This document shows, one piece after another, positions 26,703 to 36,949 of a stretch of 64,000 nt of DNA. The position numbers were made by a program, and so were the translations under genes. Below the pieces are notes generated by a model. The model made no database searches and had not been told where the DNA came from. It saw only the letters and a program-made list of their open reading frames with translations. The stretch is from Crotophaga sulcirostris (lineage: Eukaryota; Chordata; Aves; Cuculiformes; Crotophagidae): the NCBI GenBank assembly GCA_013397455.1, contig VYZB01000078.1:2263337-2327336 (forward strand), written 5' to 3'. Each line of letters begins with the position of its first letter. Positions within the stretch are counted from its first letter, which is position 1.

Positions 26703-27345
26703 GATGTGCCCAAGTGGCCAAGAAGGCCAATGGCATCCTGGTCTGCATCAGAAATAGTGTGGCCAGCAGGACCAGAGAAGTTATCATCCCCTTATACTCA
26801 GCACTGGTCACGCCTCACCTTGAGTCCTGTGTACAGTTCTGGGCCCCTCAGCTTGAGAAAGATGTCAAGATACTGGAGTGTGTCCAGAGGAGAGCAACGA
26901 GGATGGTGAAGGGGCTGGAGCACAAGTCCTGTGAGGAGCGACTGAGGGAGCTGGGGCTGTTTAGTTGGAGAAGAGGAGGCTTATTGAGGGAGACCTTATT
27001 GCTCTCTACAACTACCAAAAAGCAGGTTATAGTCAGGCAGGGGTTGGTCTCTTCTCTCAGGTGACCAATGATGGAACAAGAGGACATGGACTCAAGTTTC
27101 ATCAGGGGAGGTTTAGGCTTGATATTAGGAAAAAATTCTTCCCTGAAAGGGTGATTGGCCATTGGAATGCGCTGCCCAGGGAGGTGGTGGAGTCGCCGTC
27201 CCTGGAGGTGTTTAAGAGGAGATTGGATGAGCCACTCAGTGCCATGGTTTAGATGATGGGTTGGTGTTAGTGTTGGATTATAGGTTGGACTCGATGATCT
27301 CAAAGGTCCTTTACAACCTTGTAATACTGTGATACTGTGATACCT
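26703..27345 (+). mobile_element. CR1 3' end, young subfamily
   Basis: Begins at [22 protein letters not shown] sequence near 26714 and passes through [19 protein letters not shown] and [16 protein letters not shown] sequence. It ends with GGTTATAGG-type 3' UTR and GTAATACTGTGATACTGTGATAC. It is the least damaged CACAGTAT-tailed copy in the window, with one frame change near 26965. It lies in a proposed intron, in the opposite direction to the host gene. Confidence 0.93.
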
Positions 27346-27952
27346 CCCCTGGGACTGTGCAATCCAGGACTGTGAGTGCCTTCCCTCATCCCAACGACAT
27401 TCAGGGACAGCCAAGCCTCTCTCTACAGTCCCTTCCATGATCTCCCCAGCACATGTCCAGTAAAAGGTTTACTTCCTACCAGGGCTAAGTTACTACATAG
27501 ACACTGACAGGGGCTACATCTCTTTTAAATTCTGCTCTCCCTTGCCAGCCCTTCTGTCCTTGCATGGCCATCTTATTTGGAGCATCACCTGTCAGTGGCA
27601 CCACAGTGAAATGTCACTGCCTCCCCTGACGAGTCAGTCTGGGTGGATTTGAGGACTGGGATGGAGAGGATGAAACAACAGCCACCAAAAGCTACGTGGA
27701 TGCCACACCTCAGCCTCTCTGACTACTCAGTGTCTACAGAAATGGGGCCCCAGGGGCTCCTGAGGTTTTTGTGTTTCACAGCTGCTGGTACAAGGGCACA
27801 CCCTAACATAGGTGTAATCCACCAACTTAACTCATTTTCTAAAAAGCACTCACACACAGAGGAAGTGCTGGTATTACAGCTATAGCTTACAGACCAAAGC
27901 ATGGTAATAAATTCTTCTTGGAAAGGAAAACCACACACAGACATAACTAAGA

Positions 27953-27953
27953 A

Positions 27954-28004
<51 letters not shown>
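27953..28004. repeat. AAT microsatellite, about 17 units
   Basis: Uninterrupted AAT (ATT on the minus strand) repeats. They lie about 130 bases downstream of the proposed exon at 28136-28172 on the minus strand, inside an intron. Length is likely polymorphic. Confidence 0.95.
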
Positions 28005-28005
<1 letters not shown>

Positions 28006-28135
28006 GCTGAGAGCTTGAGCTTAGGCTTAAAACAAACATACATTAAGAACCACAGCTGCAATAAAGGAAGACAATATGACTTCAAAACTGAAGTCATAAG
28101 CTTTCCTCCCAATTTATAGAGAAGCTCTTGCCCAC

Positions 28136-28166
28136 CTTCCATGCAAGCCAACATCTCAGAAGTCAT
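28136..28166 (-). CDS. Candidate start exon (residues 1-10)
   Basis: A 37-base exon (28172-28136) lies between a good acceptor (GTATTTATTATTCTCAG) and a GGAAG|GTGGGC donor. It carries an ATG at 28166-28164 and reads MTSEMLACME, then G, in phase 1, which joins the 25119 acceptor in frame. The donor is acceptable but not strong, and short ORFs of this size arise by chance. If it is wrong, translation could start at Met93 or Met100 in the 22375 exon or in an exon I have missed. Confidence 0.3.
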
Positions 28167-28172
28167 GTGCTA

Positions 28173-29617
28173 CTGAGAATAATAAATACCTCACATTACC
28201 ATCCACTGTTTTGGTCATTTGTATCCATTTCTTGACAATTGTACTCTTGAACAGGGGACTTCACTCCAAACTGCAGCACTCTAATAATATCACATTTTCC
28301 TCAGCCCCAGGTGGTCAGCCAAGGCAAACTGGAAGAGGGCCACGCAATCTGAGAGTTTCTAGTTCTAAAACACCAGCAGTATGCCTTCTTGAGACATCAA
28401 GTCAAATGAAAGCTAAAGGAGGTCCTCTACAGCACTGCGAGGTAGACAGCCCCCAAACATGACTGAGTTCCTCAGAATGAAATATACTGATTACTTACTA
28501 CTTGCATCACTATAATTCCTAGGAAGATTAGTCACAGAAAGGAAGTCATTGTGTGAGGGACTGTACAAACACAGAGCAGAGCACAATCACCGATACAGCT
28601 GCAACTGCCATCGAAAGGGCAGCAGTTATCAGTGGACATGATGATGTATATCCTAGTGTAGCTGGGATCAATATTTTTACCATTCTGCCAGAAAAGCCTT
28701 CTCAGTTTTTTATTATGGTAATTAAGATCTTCTAATCTTTTTCTCTTCTAGGGCTGTACATTTCAGAGCAGTGCTACTGCAAGTGGTTGCTGTAACAGAA
28801 CAGCACGAGCTTTCCAGGAACGACGTTATTCTCATTAGAGTTAGTTACAAACCTCAGACAAACTGCCTGGAAAACCCAATACAAATCTGGCAGCACTGAG
28901 AACCAGAGTTGGAGGCGTGCTTTACAGCACACTGCCAAGAGCTGCAGCATCCTTACTCAGTACCGAAAGACTCCTGCAAACCTCGATTCATGCACCTTTT
29001 CCTGACACTCTTGCCCTGCTAGCTTTGCCTATAATGACTTCGGGAGCGCAAGTCACAATTGCTGATGTTGCAGCATCAGCAATGGTAAGAATTTCAGCGC
29101 ACGCAGGACACGGGAAAACACCAACAGCGGTCCCCATATGAGCCAGTGGCAATGCAAATGCAGAGGCACAGGGCCAAGAGCACCTGTCCAGCCTTGCTGC
29201 CCTCACTGTGACTGCCACTTGTGGGGCAGTGAGGGCAACCACCACACGCTGCTGAGCGGATGCCTGGGAGATGCCTACCACCACCCCTACCACAACCATG
29301 GCTCATCCCGCAGACCACGCAGCTAAAGCATTAGTAGCCTCAACCAGTGCCAAAAGCTAACCAGGGTCTCGGGAGAGGAGGACAAGACAGAAAGCCATGA
29401 ATTTCAAGTCAATTAAGTTTAAGAGGCTGAAGTTCCTAGCAGCACACAGCCCCACAGATGAGGCAAAGCTGTTACCTCACTGGGCACGGTACGTCTGGGT
29501 TTTTGCTCACGGGGACACTGCCTGGACGACAGCAAGCCTCGCAAGGAACGACTCAGCACCAGGGCCATGAGCCTCTGCAGGGCAGCCCCACCAGCCATGC
29601 ATCGCTCTGGCCAGCAC
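28173..29617. other. Flank of the island, no exon assigned
   Basis: GC content rises from left to right. A good plus-strand acceptor (CTTTTTCTCTTCTAG, ending at 28752) and donor (ATG|GTAAGA at 29085) are 330 bases apart, but the enclosed sequence has stops in the relevant frames and no recognised product. Minus-strand open frames at 28.5 and 29.0 kb are hydrophobic or Ala/Val-rich without paired splice sites. Confidence 0.35.
29058..29083. repeat. Perfect 10-base inverted repeat, 6-base loop
   Basis: ATTGCTGATG, TTGCAG, CATCAGCAAT. It lies about 1.5 kb from the CpG island, with no known role. Confidence 0.8.
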
Positions 29618-30455
29618 CACTGCCCCCTGCGCTGCCCCCACTGCTCACACTGCTCACACTGCCCCGCACTGCTCACGCAGTCCTGCACTGTTCACACTGC
29701 TAAAATTGCTCACACTGCCCTGCACTGCCCACACTGCTCACACTGCCCACACTCCTCACAGTGCTCACACTGCTCACACTGCTCACACTGCCCCGCACTG
29801 CTCACGCAGCCCTGCACTGCCCCGCACTGCCTGCACTGCCCACACTGCTCACACTGCCCACACTCCTCACAGTGCTCACACAGCCCACACTGTTCACATT
29901 GCCCCCACTGCTCACACTGCTCACACTGCCCCGCACTGCTCACGCAGCCCTGCACTGCCCCGCACTGCCTGCACTGCCCACACTGCTCACAGTGCCCACA
30001 CTGTCCCGCACTGCCCACACTGCTCACACTGCCCCTCACTGCCCTGCACTGTTCAAACTGTTCAAACTGCTCACACTGCTCACACTGCTTGCTTTGCTCA
30101 CACTGCCCGCACTGCCCCGCACTGCCCGCACTGCTCACAATGCTTGCACTGCTCACACTGCCCGCACTGCCCTCACTGTCCCGCACTGCTCGCACTGCCC
30201 GCACTGTCCCACACTGCCCGCACTGTCCCGCACTGTCCCGCACTGTCCCGCGCTGCCCTCACTGTCCCGCACTGCCCTCACTGTCCCGCGCTGCCCGCAC
30301 TGTCCCGCGCTGCCCGCACTGTCCCGCACTGCTCGCGCTGCCCGCACTGTCCCGCGCTGCCCGCACTGTCCCGCGCTGCCCGCACTGTCCCGCACTGCTC
30401 GCACTGCCCGCACTGTCCCGCGCTGCCCGCACTGCTCACATGGCTCCGCGCTGCC
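29618..30455. repeat. 9-base tandem array, CACTGCYCR-type unit
   Basis: About 90 units of a 9-base consensus close to CACTGCTCA on the left and CACTGCCCG or CGCTGTCCC on the right. Because the unit is a multiple of three, long open frames appear in several frames on both strands (for example His-Cys-Pro-rich or Thr-Ala-His-rich). These are by-products of the repeat, not proteins. CpG is nearly absent in the left half and frequent after about 30220. The array touches the CpG island upstream of the proposed gene. Confidence 0.92.
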
Positions 30456-30704
30456 CGCGCTCCCGCCGCGCCCCGCAGGTACCTATTCTGCGCTGACTGA
30501 GGCGCGCGATGACAAACGCCGCGGGCGGGCGCGCGCCCCGTCCTCCCAGGCAGCGCCGCGTCCTCATCCCCGCGGCGGGGCGGCCGGCGCTGTGAGTAAC
30601 TGCGAGGCGACCTCACCGCGAGAGGGTTCGTTTCGCTTTTTCTTCTCCTCCCCCCGTGCCCGCTGTGACACGGCGGCGGCCGGGACTCGCCGACTCCCCC
30701 TCCC
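30400..30704 (-). promoter_or_regulatory. CpG island, candidate promoter, exon 1 donor at 30616-30611
   Basis: The only strongly CpG-rich sequence in the window, with dense CG, GGGCGGGC-type and CCGCGGCGGGG motifs that could bind Sp1-like factors. It runs directly into the gap. On the minus strand CTCGCG|GTGAGG at 30617/30616 is a plausible donor for a non-coding first exon. I see no TATA box. The island could serve the minus-strand gene, a plus-strand gene or both. Confidence 0.6.
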
Positions 30705-31257
30705 NNNNNNNNNNNNNNNNNNNNNNNNNNNNNNNNNNNNNNNNNNNNNNNNNNNNNNNNNNNNNNNNNNNNNNNNNNNNNNNNNNNNNNNNNNNNNNNN
30801 NNNNNNNNNNNNNNNNNNNNNNNNNNNNNNNNNNNNNNNNNNNNNNNNNNNNNNNNNNNNNNNNNNNNNNNNNNNNNNNNNNNNNNNNNNNNNNNNNNNN
30901 NNNNNNNNNNNNNNNNNNNNNNNNNNNNNNNNNNNNNNNNNNNNNNNNNNNNNNNNNNNNNNNNNNNNNNNNNNNNNNNNNNNNNNNNNNNNNNNNNNNN
31001 NNNNNNNNNNNNNNNNNNNNNNNNNNNNNNNNNNNNNNNNNNNNNNNNNNNNNNNNNNNNNNNNNNNNNNNNNNNNNNNNNNNNNNNNNNNNNNNNNNNN
31101 NNNNNNNNNNNNNNNNNNNNNNNNNNNNNNNNNNNNNNNNNNNNNNNNNNNNNNNNNNNNNNNNNNNNNNNNNNNNNNNNNNNNNNNNNNNNNNNNNNNN
31201 NNNNNNNNNNNNNNNNNNNNNNNNNNNNNNNNNNNNNNNNNNNNNNNNNNNNNNNNN
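30705..31257. other. Assembly gap, 553 N
   Basis: The sequence is unknown. GC-rich DNA on the left and a CR1 tail on the right suggest the missing part holds the rest of the island, probably lost through poor GC-rich coverage. A first exon of one or two genes could lie here. Confidence 0.99.
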
Positions 31258-31937
31258 GGGGCTGGGGGGGCTTGGGGTGCTGGGTGACGAGAAGCTCGAC
31301 AGGAGCCGGCAGTGCGCGCTCACAGCCCCGGGGGCAACTGAGCCCCGGGCTGCACCAGGAGAGGCGCGGCCAGCAGGGCGAGGGAGGGGATTGTGCCCCT
31401 CTGCTCCGCTCTCGTGAGGCCCCACCTGGAGAACTGTGTCCAGTTCTGGAACCCCCAGCATAAGAAGGATATGGAACTGTTGGAACGGGTCCAGAGGAAG
31501 CTACAAAGATGCTCAGAGGGCTGGAGCACCTCTGCTGTGAGGACAGGCGGAGGGAGTTCAGCCTGGAGAAGAGAAGGCTCCGGGGAGACCTTACAGCTGC
31601 CTTCCAGCACCTGAAGGGGCTGCAGGAAAGCTGAGGAGGGACTTTTTCCAAGGGCACGTAGAGATAGGGCAAGGGGGAACAGCTGTAAAATTGGAAGGAG
31701 GAAGATTTAGATTAGACATTAGGAGGAAATTCTTCCCACTGAGGGCAGTGAGGCCCTGGCACAGGTTGCCCAGGGAAGCTGTGGGTGCCCCCTTCCTGGG
31801 AGGTGCCCAAGGCCACGTTGGATGGGGCCTGGAGCAGCCTGGGCTGGTGGGAGGGGTCCCTGCCCATGGCAGGGGCATTGGAACTCGATGATCTTTAAGG
31901 TCCCTTCCAACCAAACCATTCTATGATTCTGTATTTT
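31258..31937 (+). mobile_element. CR1 3' end, older subfamily
   Basis: From the gap edge the sequence reads LGDEKLDRSRQCALTA-like CR1, then [14 protein letters not shown], the [11 protein letters not shown] block, the 3' UTR (GGAGGAAATTCTTCCC, CCCTGGCACAGGTTGCCCAG, CTCGATGATCTTTAAGGTCC) and ATTCTATGATTCTG. Frameshifts break the ORF. It is GC-rich compared with the intronic copies, perhaps because it lies beside the island. Confidence 0.93.
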
Positions 31938-32994
31938 AGGAGGTCTCTAGGGGCTGCAGGCTGGTTGGAGAGGAGCTTGGGGGCTGCAATGTAGCTTTAT
32001 AGGACTGCATGGGGAATCATACAGAGGCTGTAGGGAGCTGTAAGAGGCCTGCACAGGACTTGTCTCTGGGGTGTATGGGAAGCTGAGTTAGGGCAGAGGA
32101 GCCATGGTAAACAAGTGGGAGAGTACCTTAGAGTGGGAAAGAGGATGAAAGGGGTTGATGCCTCGTGGCACTTTCCTGCACACATCTTAGAAATGTAGTG
32201 TGAAGGCAAGAGCTCTTCTCTATGACAAGGTGATGATCCTGCTTCCAAACACCAGAAGACTATAAATGGGGTAAAGAAAAGTTGGAAGGAAAATATTCAG
32301 GCACATCTGCTGCCTCCATCACCTCACGCAGAAAGGGCCAGGGATTTTTAGCCCCCAGGCTGATGATCAGCCTCTTGCAGAAACAATTGGAGCCCAAAGG
32401 TACCTGCCACAAAAAGGTATCCACTGCTCAGATGTCTCCTACCATGGGATGCACGGGCCTGTAATTGGAACACGTTGGTTGTTTTGGTTTGGTCAGTTTT
32501 ATTCCCCTGTGTTGTAACTGGGGAATTGAGAGTGTAAATGAGGTGAAGATAAGCAATATTTGCAAACAGGATAAGAGTATTTGCTGTTGTGGTTGAAGCC
32601 CACTGAGAAGTATCTTGAGCAGGGAGCAAAGAGGACAATAAAGATGTCATACTACCAAAGTTAACATTAGACTCTGCAACTCACATCTAAAGACCATCCT
32701 TAATTTTTGATGTGCTGAAGAAGCAAGTGAAGTTCATGCAAAATAAATCAGATGAGACTAATAAGTATATTGATAGTGGATACATCCAAAGTTTTATTTG
32801 CGGGTAACACTAATTACATCTTCGTGCATGTCATGCACCATTGCATGTTCATACCCATCAGTATCACCATATACTCATTCCACACTTAAAGCATCCATCC
32901 TCATGATTAAAAAGGCTATGCCTTAGACTTTCAGAAAACTGCCACCTTTTATTACATTAAACTTGTTTTTCTCTGTTGCAGATTTTCTTCTCTC
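31938..32994. other. Unique stretch, no supported gene
   Basis: Two short plus-strand stretches have splice-like edges: 32191-32229 (acceptor CACACATCTTAG, donor CAAG|GTGATG) and a segment from about 32352 (acceptor GGATTTTTAG, donor AAAG|GTACCT). Neither can be chained to others with confidence. Confidence 0.3.
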
Positions 32995-33600
32995 TAGCTA
33001 AAAGCTTGTATCTAATGGAGGTAGTATATTCAGAAATGGATCAGTAAGGATTAGAAAGTTCACTCTGTCAGAATCCACAGCAACATCTGTGAATTTAGTT
33101 TGTTGTCTGTCATGGTTTAGCCCCAGATAAACCTCGTCCAAGAGGCTGGGTAAGGTGGACAGCTGTTTAATTTCCTCCATCTCCAAGACCACTATATGAA
33201 GTGCCCACCAATACTTTTTTGGGCCCGTGAAATACCCTCTGCTGAAGTGGTCTATGCCAGCAATGCATGGAGTCTCTGGACCAGTCACAATGGAGTGGTT
33301 TTGCCACTCATTCCAAATTAGACTCGTTTTGATTTCCAATACAGTTAGCTGCTGGGATCCCCTTGCCAATCCAGAAATACGGATGGTTCTGCCCCTTTAT
33401 GGCTTGATGCTATTAGAGTATATTCATTGTGCATCAGTGTCCACTATCCTTATACTCCAGTGAATCTGATGGGCCAGGTCATCTAATCCAGACAGTCTAA
33501 TAAACTTGGTTGCCCCTTTCCTCCATTTGGCTGGAGGCAGAGCCTCTCTAATCCTGGTCATAATATTTGTTACTCATTTCTTGTGAAAATGAATCAGAAG
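32995..33600 (-). pseudogene. Endogenous retrovirus protease/pol remnant
   Basis: On the minus strand, from about 33600 down to 33000, the sequence resembles the end of gag, the protease and the start of pol of avian endogenous retroviruses. Recognisable blocks are LPPAKWRKGA, FIRLSGLDDLAHQI, SVFLDWQGDP, TVLEIKTSLIWNEWQNH and a YWWALHIV-containing segment leading towards the reverse transcriptase. The aspartic-protease active-site triad appears at 33441-33430 as D-T-D-A in place of D-T-G-A, and a TGA stop follows at 33426-33424. With further frame changes the fragment cannot encode an active enzyme. No LTR or env was found nearby. Assignment is from pattern memory of avian ERVL-like elements and is less certain than the CR1 calls. 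Confidence 0.6.
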
Positions 33601-34243
33601 TCCCTTCAAGAGGATCAGAAGCTTGATTCAGCTTGCAACTTGTGCCTATGCCTCTAGGGTCAAGGTGTGGGTTTTTTTTCAGAAACTAAAATTATTACAT
33701 GAAAATTAATTGCAGAGGATTTCTAGGTTCCTACAATGCGCTTGAAGAAGCTAGAATTTAGACTGATGAGCGGAATAAATTTTCCAGCTCTCATAAAAAT
33801 TGAATCAGGGAGAAGACTCAGTAGCAGCAATCCAGTTAGCTAACGTAGTCAGATATCAATAGTTAACTGACACTTTTCTCTAGGTATTTCATACACCAGG
33901 ATTCAAACATGTGAAAAGAACAGAGATAGCACATTTCCCTGGGAACCTCAGTCTTCATGGCTGAACAAAATTTGAAGTCAAATTGAGTTTGATGTGGACC
34001 AAATTATAGTAAGCCAAACACATCTAATTTCCATTCAGAGAGTATAAGATACTTCAATATCAAGAGCTGGTATGACATCCATTCCATTCCCTAGTTGACT
34101 GACAGTACTAGAAATAGCATTGTAGGTAGGACTCTAATTGAGGGTGAAGTAAGAAACGAAGAAGGAAATTTCCCACAGTCCACCTAGAAACCTTAGAAGA
34201 AAATGTTGCGATAAGGTGGAACTACTGTTTGTTTGTCCTACAG

Positions 34244-34348
34244 TAAGATCTTCTGATATTTATAATGATTTCGTTTGTAGGCTCCAGCAATTTAAGATTG
34301 AACAGCTGATAAGTGCAATGTTGAAACTCACTTTTCTTGTTTGTGAGA
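34244..34348 (+). CDS. Possible coding exon, unknown product
   Basis: The acceptor is GTTTGTTTGTCCTACAG and the donor is GAGA|GTAAGC. The frame is open in phase 1 in, phase 1 out, giving RSSDIYNDFVCRLQQFKIEQ and a hydrophobic helix. Its exit phase matches the 36343 exon. It could be part of a gene reading away from the CpG island. Open stretches of this size are common by chance, so support is weak. Confidence 0.25.
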
Positions 34349-36342
34349 GTAAGCATTTTATTAATCATTTCTATGGTATGCACATACCACTGCAATTTTT
34401 ATCCTATTCTTGTTTCTGTACCTACTCACTTCAACACTAACTTTTAATGCTGAACTGTATTTCATGCTCTGTAATAGATACCTACACATATGTAGTTAGC
34501 TATCATCACTATAGTACTTTAGGATTTCCACCCAAGGAACTAACATAGTTCAGAAAATACTGCGGAAAGCACATTTTAAAGTATTTCATGTTAATCAATC
34601 AGATGTTGAACGATTCACCCAAAACCTGCAATAGCCACATCCGTCGCTACTCACTTAAGCTTTTGAATGCTTTGTGCTGCATTTTTACCTATTATTTCTT
34701 ACACTAGGTAAAATTCTACTCTAGGATATACCTGTGCACTTCACTAACTTGTATACACATGACAGTACAAATCCATAACCATAAGAGATTTAGGTACATT
34801 TCTATCCATTTTCTCCACATTGCTGAAAACGTTTTCTTATCTTCCTGATACACTGCTTTGTTATGTGTATAATTTATTCTGCAAGGACACTTAAAACTCC
34901 CTTTTAAAATCTCTTCATTCGAAGTGTAAGTTACTAATTTTCTGTTCTCTGGAACTGAAAGGGTTTGCATTTCCACAAAAACCTCTGGCTTTCATAGATT
35001 TAAGATCCTGGTTTGAGATCAGAAAAAAATCTACAATATACGGATTGGAGAAACAAATCTGGTGAACTTTAGCTTTAGGAGAAAAATCTTCCAAGCTCTC
35101 CAGAGAAGTACTGTGATACTTAATGAGATTTTCTACCTTTTCTTTTCTAGGTTCCCAGTGACGCCTGTAGTGAAGACAGGAGTCCTGACTTTCAGAAACT
35201 CAAGTAAATTATTTCTTGTGCAGCCAAGATCAGACTGCCCTGTTGTTCCTGGGTTAGATACAAAGTGTAATATGTGCTAATATGGTTCTTTTTCTGATAA
35301 TACATAGTGTTGCATGGCCTAGGGATGCATAAATTGTTGTGGAAAATCTTGACCACAGAGGAACATGAAAATTAAATTCTAATAATCTTTTAAAATTATT
35401 GTGTCACCCTTTTCTTTCCTATTAGCAACCAAGAGCATTGGCAGAAGCTATTTTTTTCAAGAAGAGGTACCATATCTCTAGAGAGAATGTATGTGCACCC
35501 ACATACAGATATATATACCAAATAATCCAATTAAAAGTAATCCTATCCATGTCCAATGCAAGCCTATATCCATTAAAATAAAACAAAATTACGTGTCAGT
35601 AGAACTGGCAATACTTATGAACATTTTTTGTTGCACTGCATTGCTCATAGGCATTTTTTTCTGGAATTTCATACCATTCTGTGCTACTATTACAGGGAAA
35701 TGTTTCCAAGACCTCAAGAAGAAATTGTATTGCTTTGGATTTCAATAGCAAAATTTTTAAAAAACTTAAATTAAACAAATTTTAAATGTTTAGCTGGATT
35801 GCAGGCATGATTTTCTGCACCTTACAAGGTAGAGATATTAGAAACGAAGGCAGCCAGCCTCCCTCCTTTGCCAGGTTTATTTGTGCAGCTTTGCATTCCT
35901 CACTCTGCAAAATGTATTTGTCCCGTCAGAACTGTCCTACGGACCCTAATGTTATGGGGAAGGAAAGAAAGTAAGAAAAGGCCAGCCAGAAATTAAAATG
36001 AGGCACTGGGTCTTATTTACTGAGGGCTTGGCATCACATTTTTTTCTCTCAGGTCTTACTGGCACTCCTGAAAACCTGTGTCTTCAAATATGACACCAAC
36101 TCAGGGCTTAGTAGGATGAAATTTTATTCTGCTTTCTCTCTGCTTTGGATGAAGTATTTCAGAAGATGGCCAACTATTAAAGTTCAATGGTGACTCTTTT
36201 TTAAAATTACTAGTAAATTAGTAATATAAACTGCATGGAAAAAACCCTAGCCACCTCTGACTTCAACTGCCATATTGTAATCATCGCTCCCAAGATAATT
36301 TCTGTTAATGGCATAGTAAGATCATTAGCTGATTTTTTTTAG

Positions 36343-36400
36343 GTTACTATGATTATTCAGCTGAAATCAGAGCAGCGATGTATCAGAAATTCAAGACCGC
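36343..36400 (+). CDS. Possible 58-base coding exon, unknown product
   Basis: A strong acceptor (AGCTGATTTTTTTTAG) and an excellent donor (ACCGC|GTGAGT) bound 58 bases. Phase 1 in and 2 out gives YYDYSAEIRAAMYQKFKT, a plausible helical peptide. It joins the next exon in phase. No family recognised. Confidence 0.35.
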
Positions 36401-36534
36401 GTGAGTTTTATTCAAACTTAGAGTTCAAGGTCCCTTTTTAAAAAGCAGAATGACCTGGAGTCTTAAGGGTTTTTTTTCCTGGCTCAGAGAAGTTAAGTCA
36501 AAATACCGTGTCTGCTAATGTCTTGCTCTCACAG

Positions 36535-36619
36535 TTACATGGAATCTGTCTGTGAAGAATACACGACACTATTGTTTGTCACTGTGCAAACAAGCACGAG
36601 GTATAAATACTATTTATAG
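36535..36619 (+). CDS. Possible terminal coding exon, unknown product
   Basis: A good acceptor (CTAATGTCTTGCTCTCACAG, with a branch-like CTAAT) leads into YMESVCEEYTTLLFVTVQTS, entered in phase 2 as the 36343 exon requires. The frame ends at TAG (36617-36619). A GAG|GTATAA donor at 36601 is an alternative end. Together with the previous exon this is the best plus-strand candidate, but it lacks homology support. Confidence 0.3.
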
Positions 36620-36949
36620 ACAAAGAGCCTTCAGCCCGCATTGAGTGTTAGTGTGATGGCATTGCAAAACAGTATTGCTGTTGTCTCAGAAGTGGGTTTG
36701 CAGTGACCTCTGTAGGACAGACCTGAGACAGGGTGCATTCATGCTCCAGACTCACTTTTGGGAAGTCATAATCACGTTGGACACAGCTGCAGCTTCTCCA
36801 GCCTTATCACAGTGCAGATCTGCTTACCCATACCAGGATACAGCACTGCTGACCTTCAGCCCATGATAACCCGAGTGCCTGACAACTCTGCTATGGCATT
36901 GTGGTAGGGACCTCCACATAGGTCCCTGGAGCCTATAGACGTCTAAGTA

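Larger units (their letters stand above)
15319..30617 (-). other. Proposed seven-exon gene, protein of 312 residues, family unknown
   Basis: This entry ties together the exons listed separately. Reading 5' to 3' on the minus strand: non-coding exon 1 ending at 30617, then coding exons 28172-28136, 25119-25008, 24115-24078, 22854-22375, 16807-16648 and 15436-15319. The five coding junctions have phases 1, 2, 1, 1 and 2, and donor and acceptor agree at each. The coding bases sum to 939, giving 312 codons plus a stop. The protein would have a helical start, a hydrophobic stretch at residues 62-82 that could span a membrane, and a long Pro/Ser-rich tail with a basic PRKR at 177-180 and a CENC pair at 233-236. 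I do not recognise it. The 480-base exon is the best supported part; exons 1 and 2 are the weakest. Confidence 0.55.

Noticed and set aside
29567..30500. Open frames of up to 309 codons on both strands, His-Cys-Pro-rich or Thr-Ala-His-rich
   Set aside because: They come from a 9-base tandem repeat, whose length is a multiple of three, so any stop-free unit gives a long frame. No start context, splice sites or non-repeat sequence support a protein.
30278..31672. Open frames of 250-508 codons across the gap
   Set aside because: Most of their length is N; the ends are tandem repeat and CR1.
35151..35203. Plus-strand 53-base segment with a strong acceptor (TTTTCTTTTCTAG) and CAA|GTAAAT donor
   Set aside because: Its open frames (phase 0 to 2, or 2 to 1) cannot sit between the 34244 and 36343 exons; the required frame has a stop. 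It could replace the 34244 exon, but I prefer not to list both.
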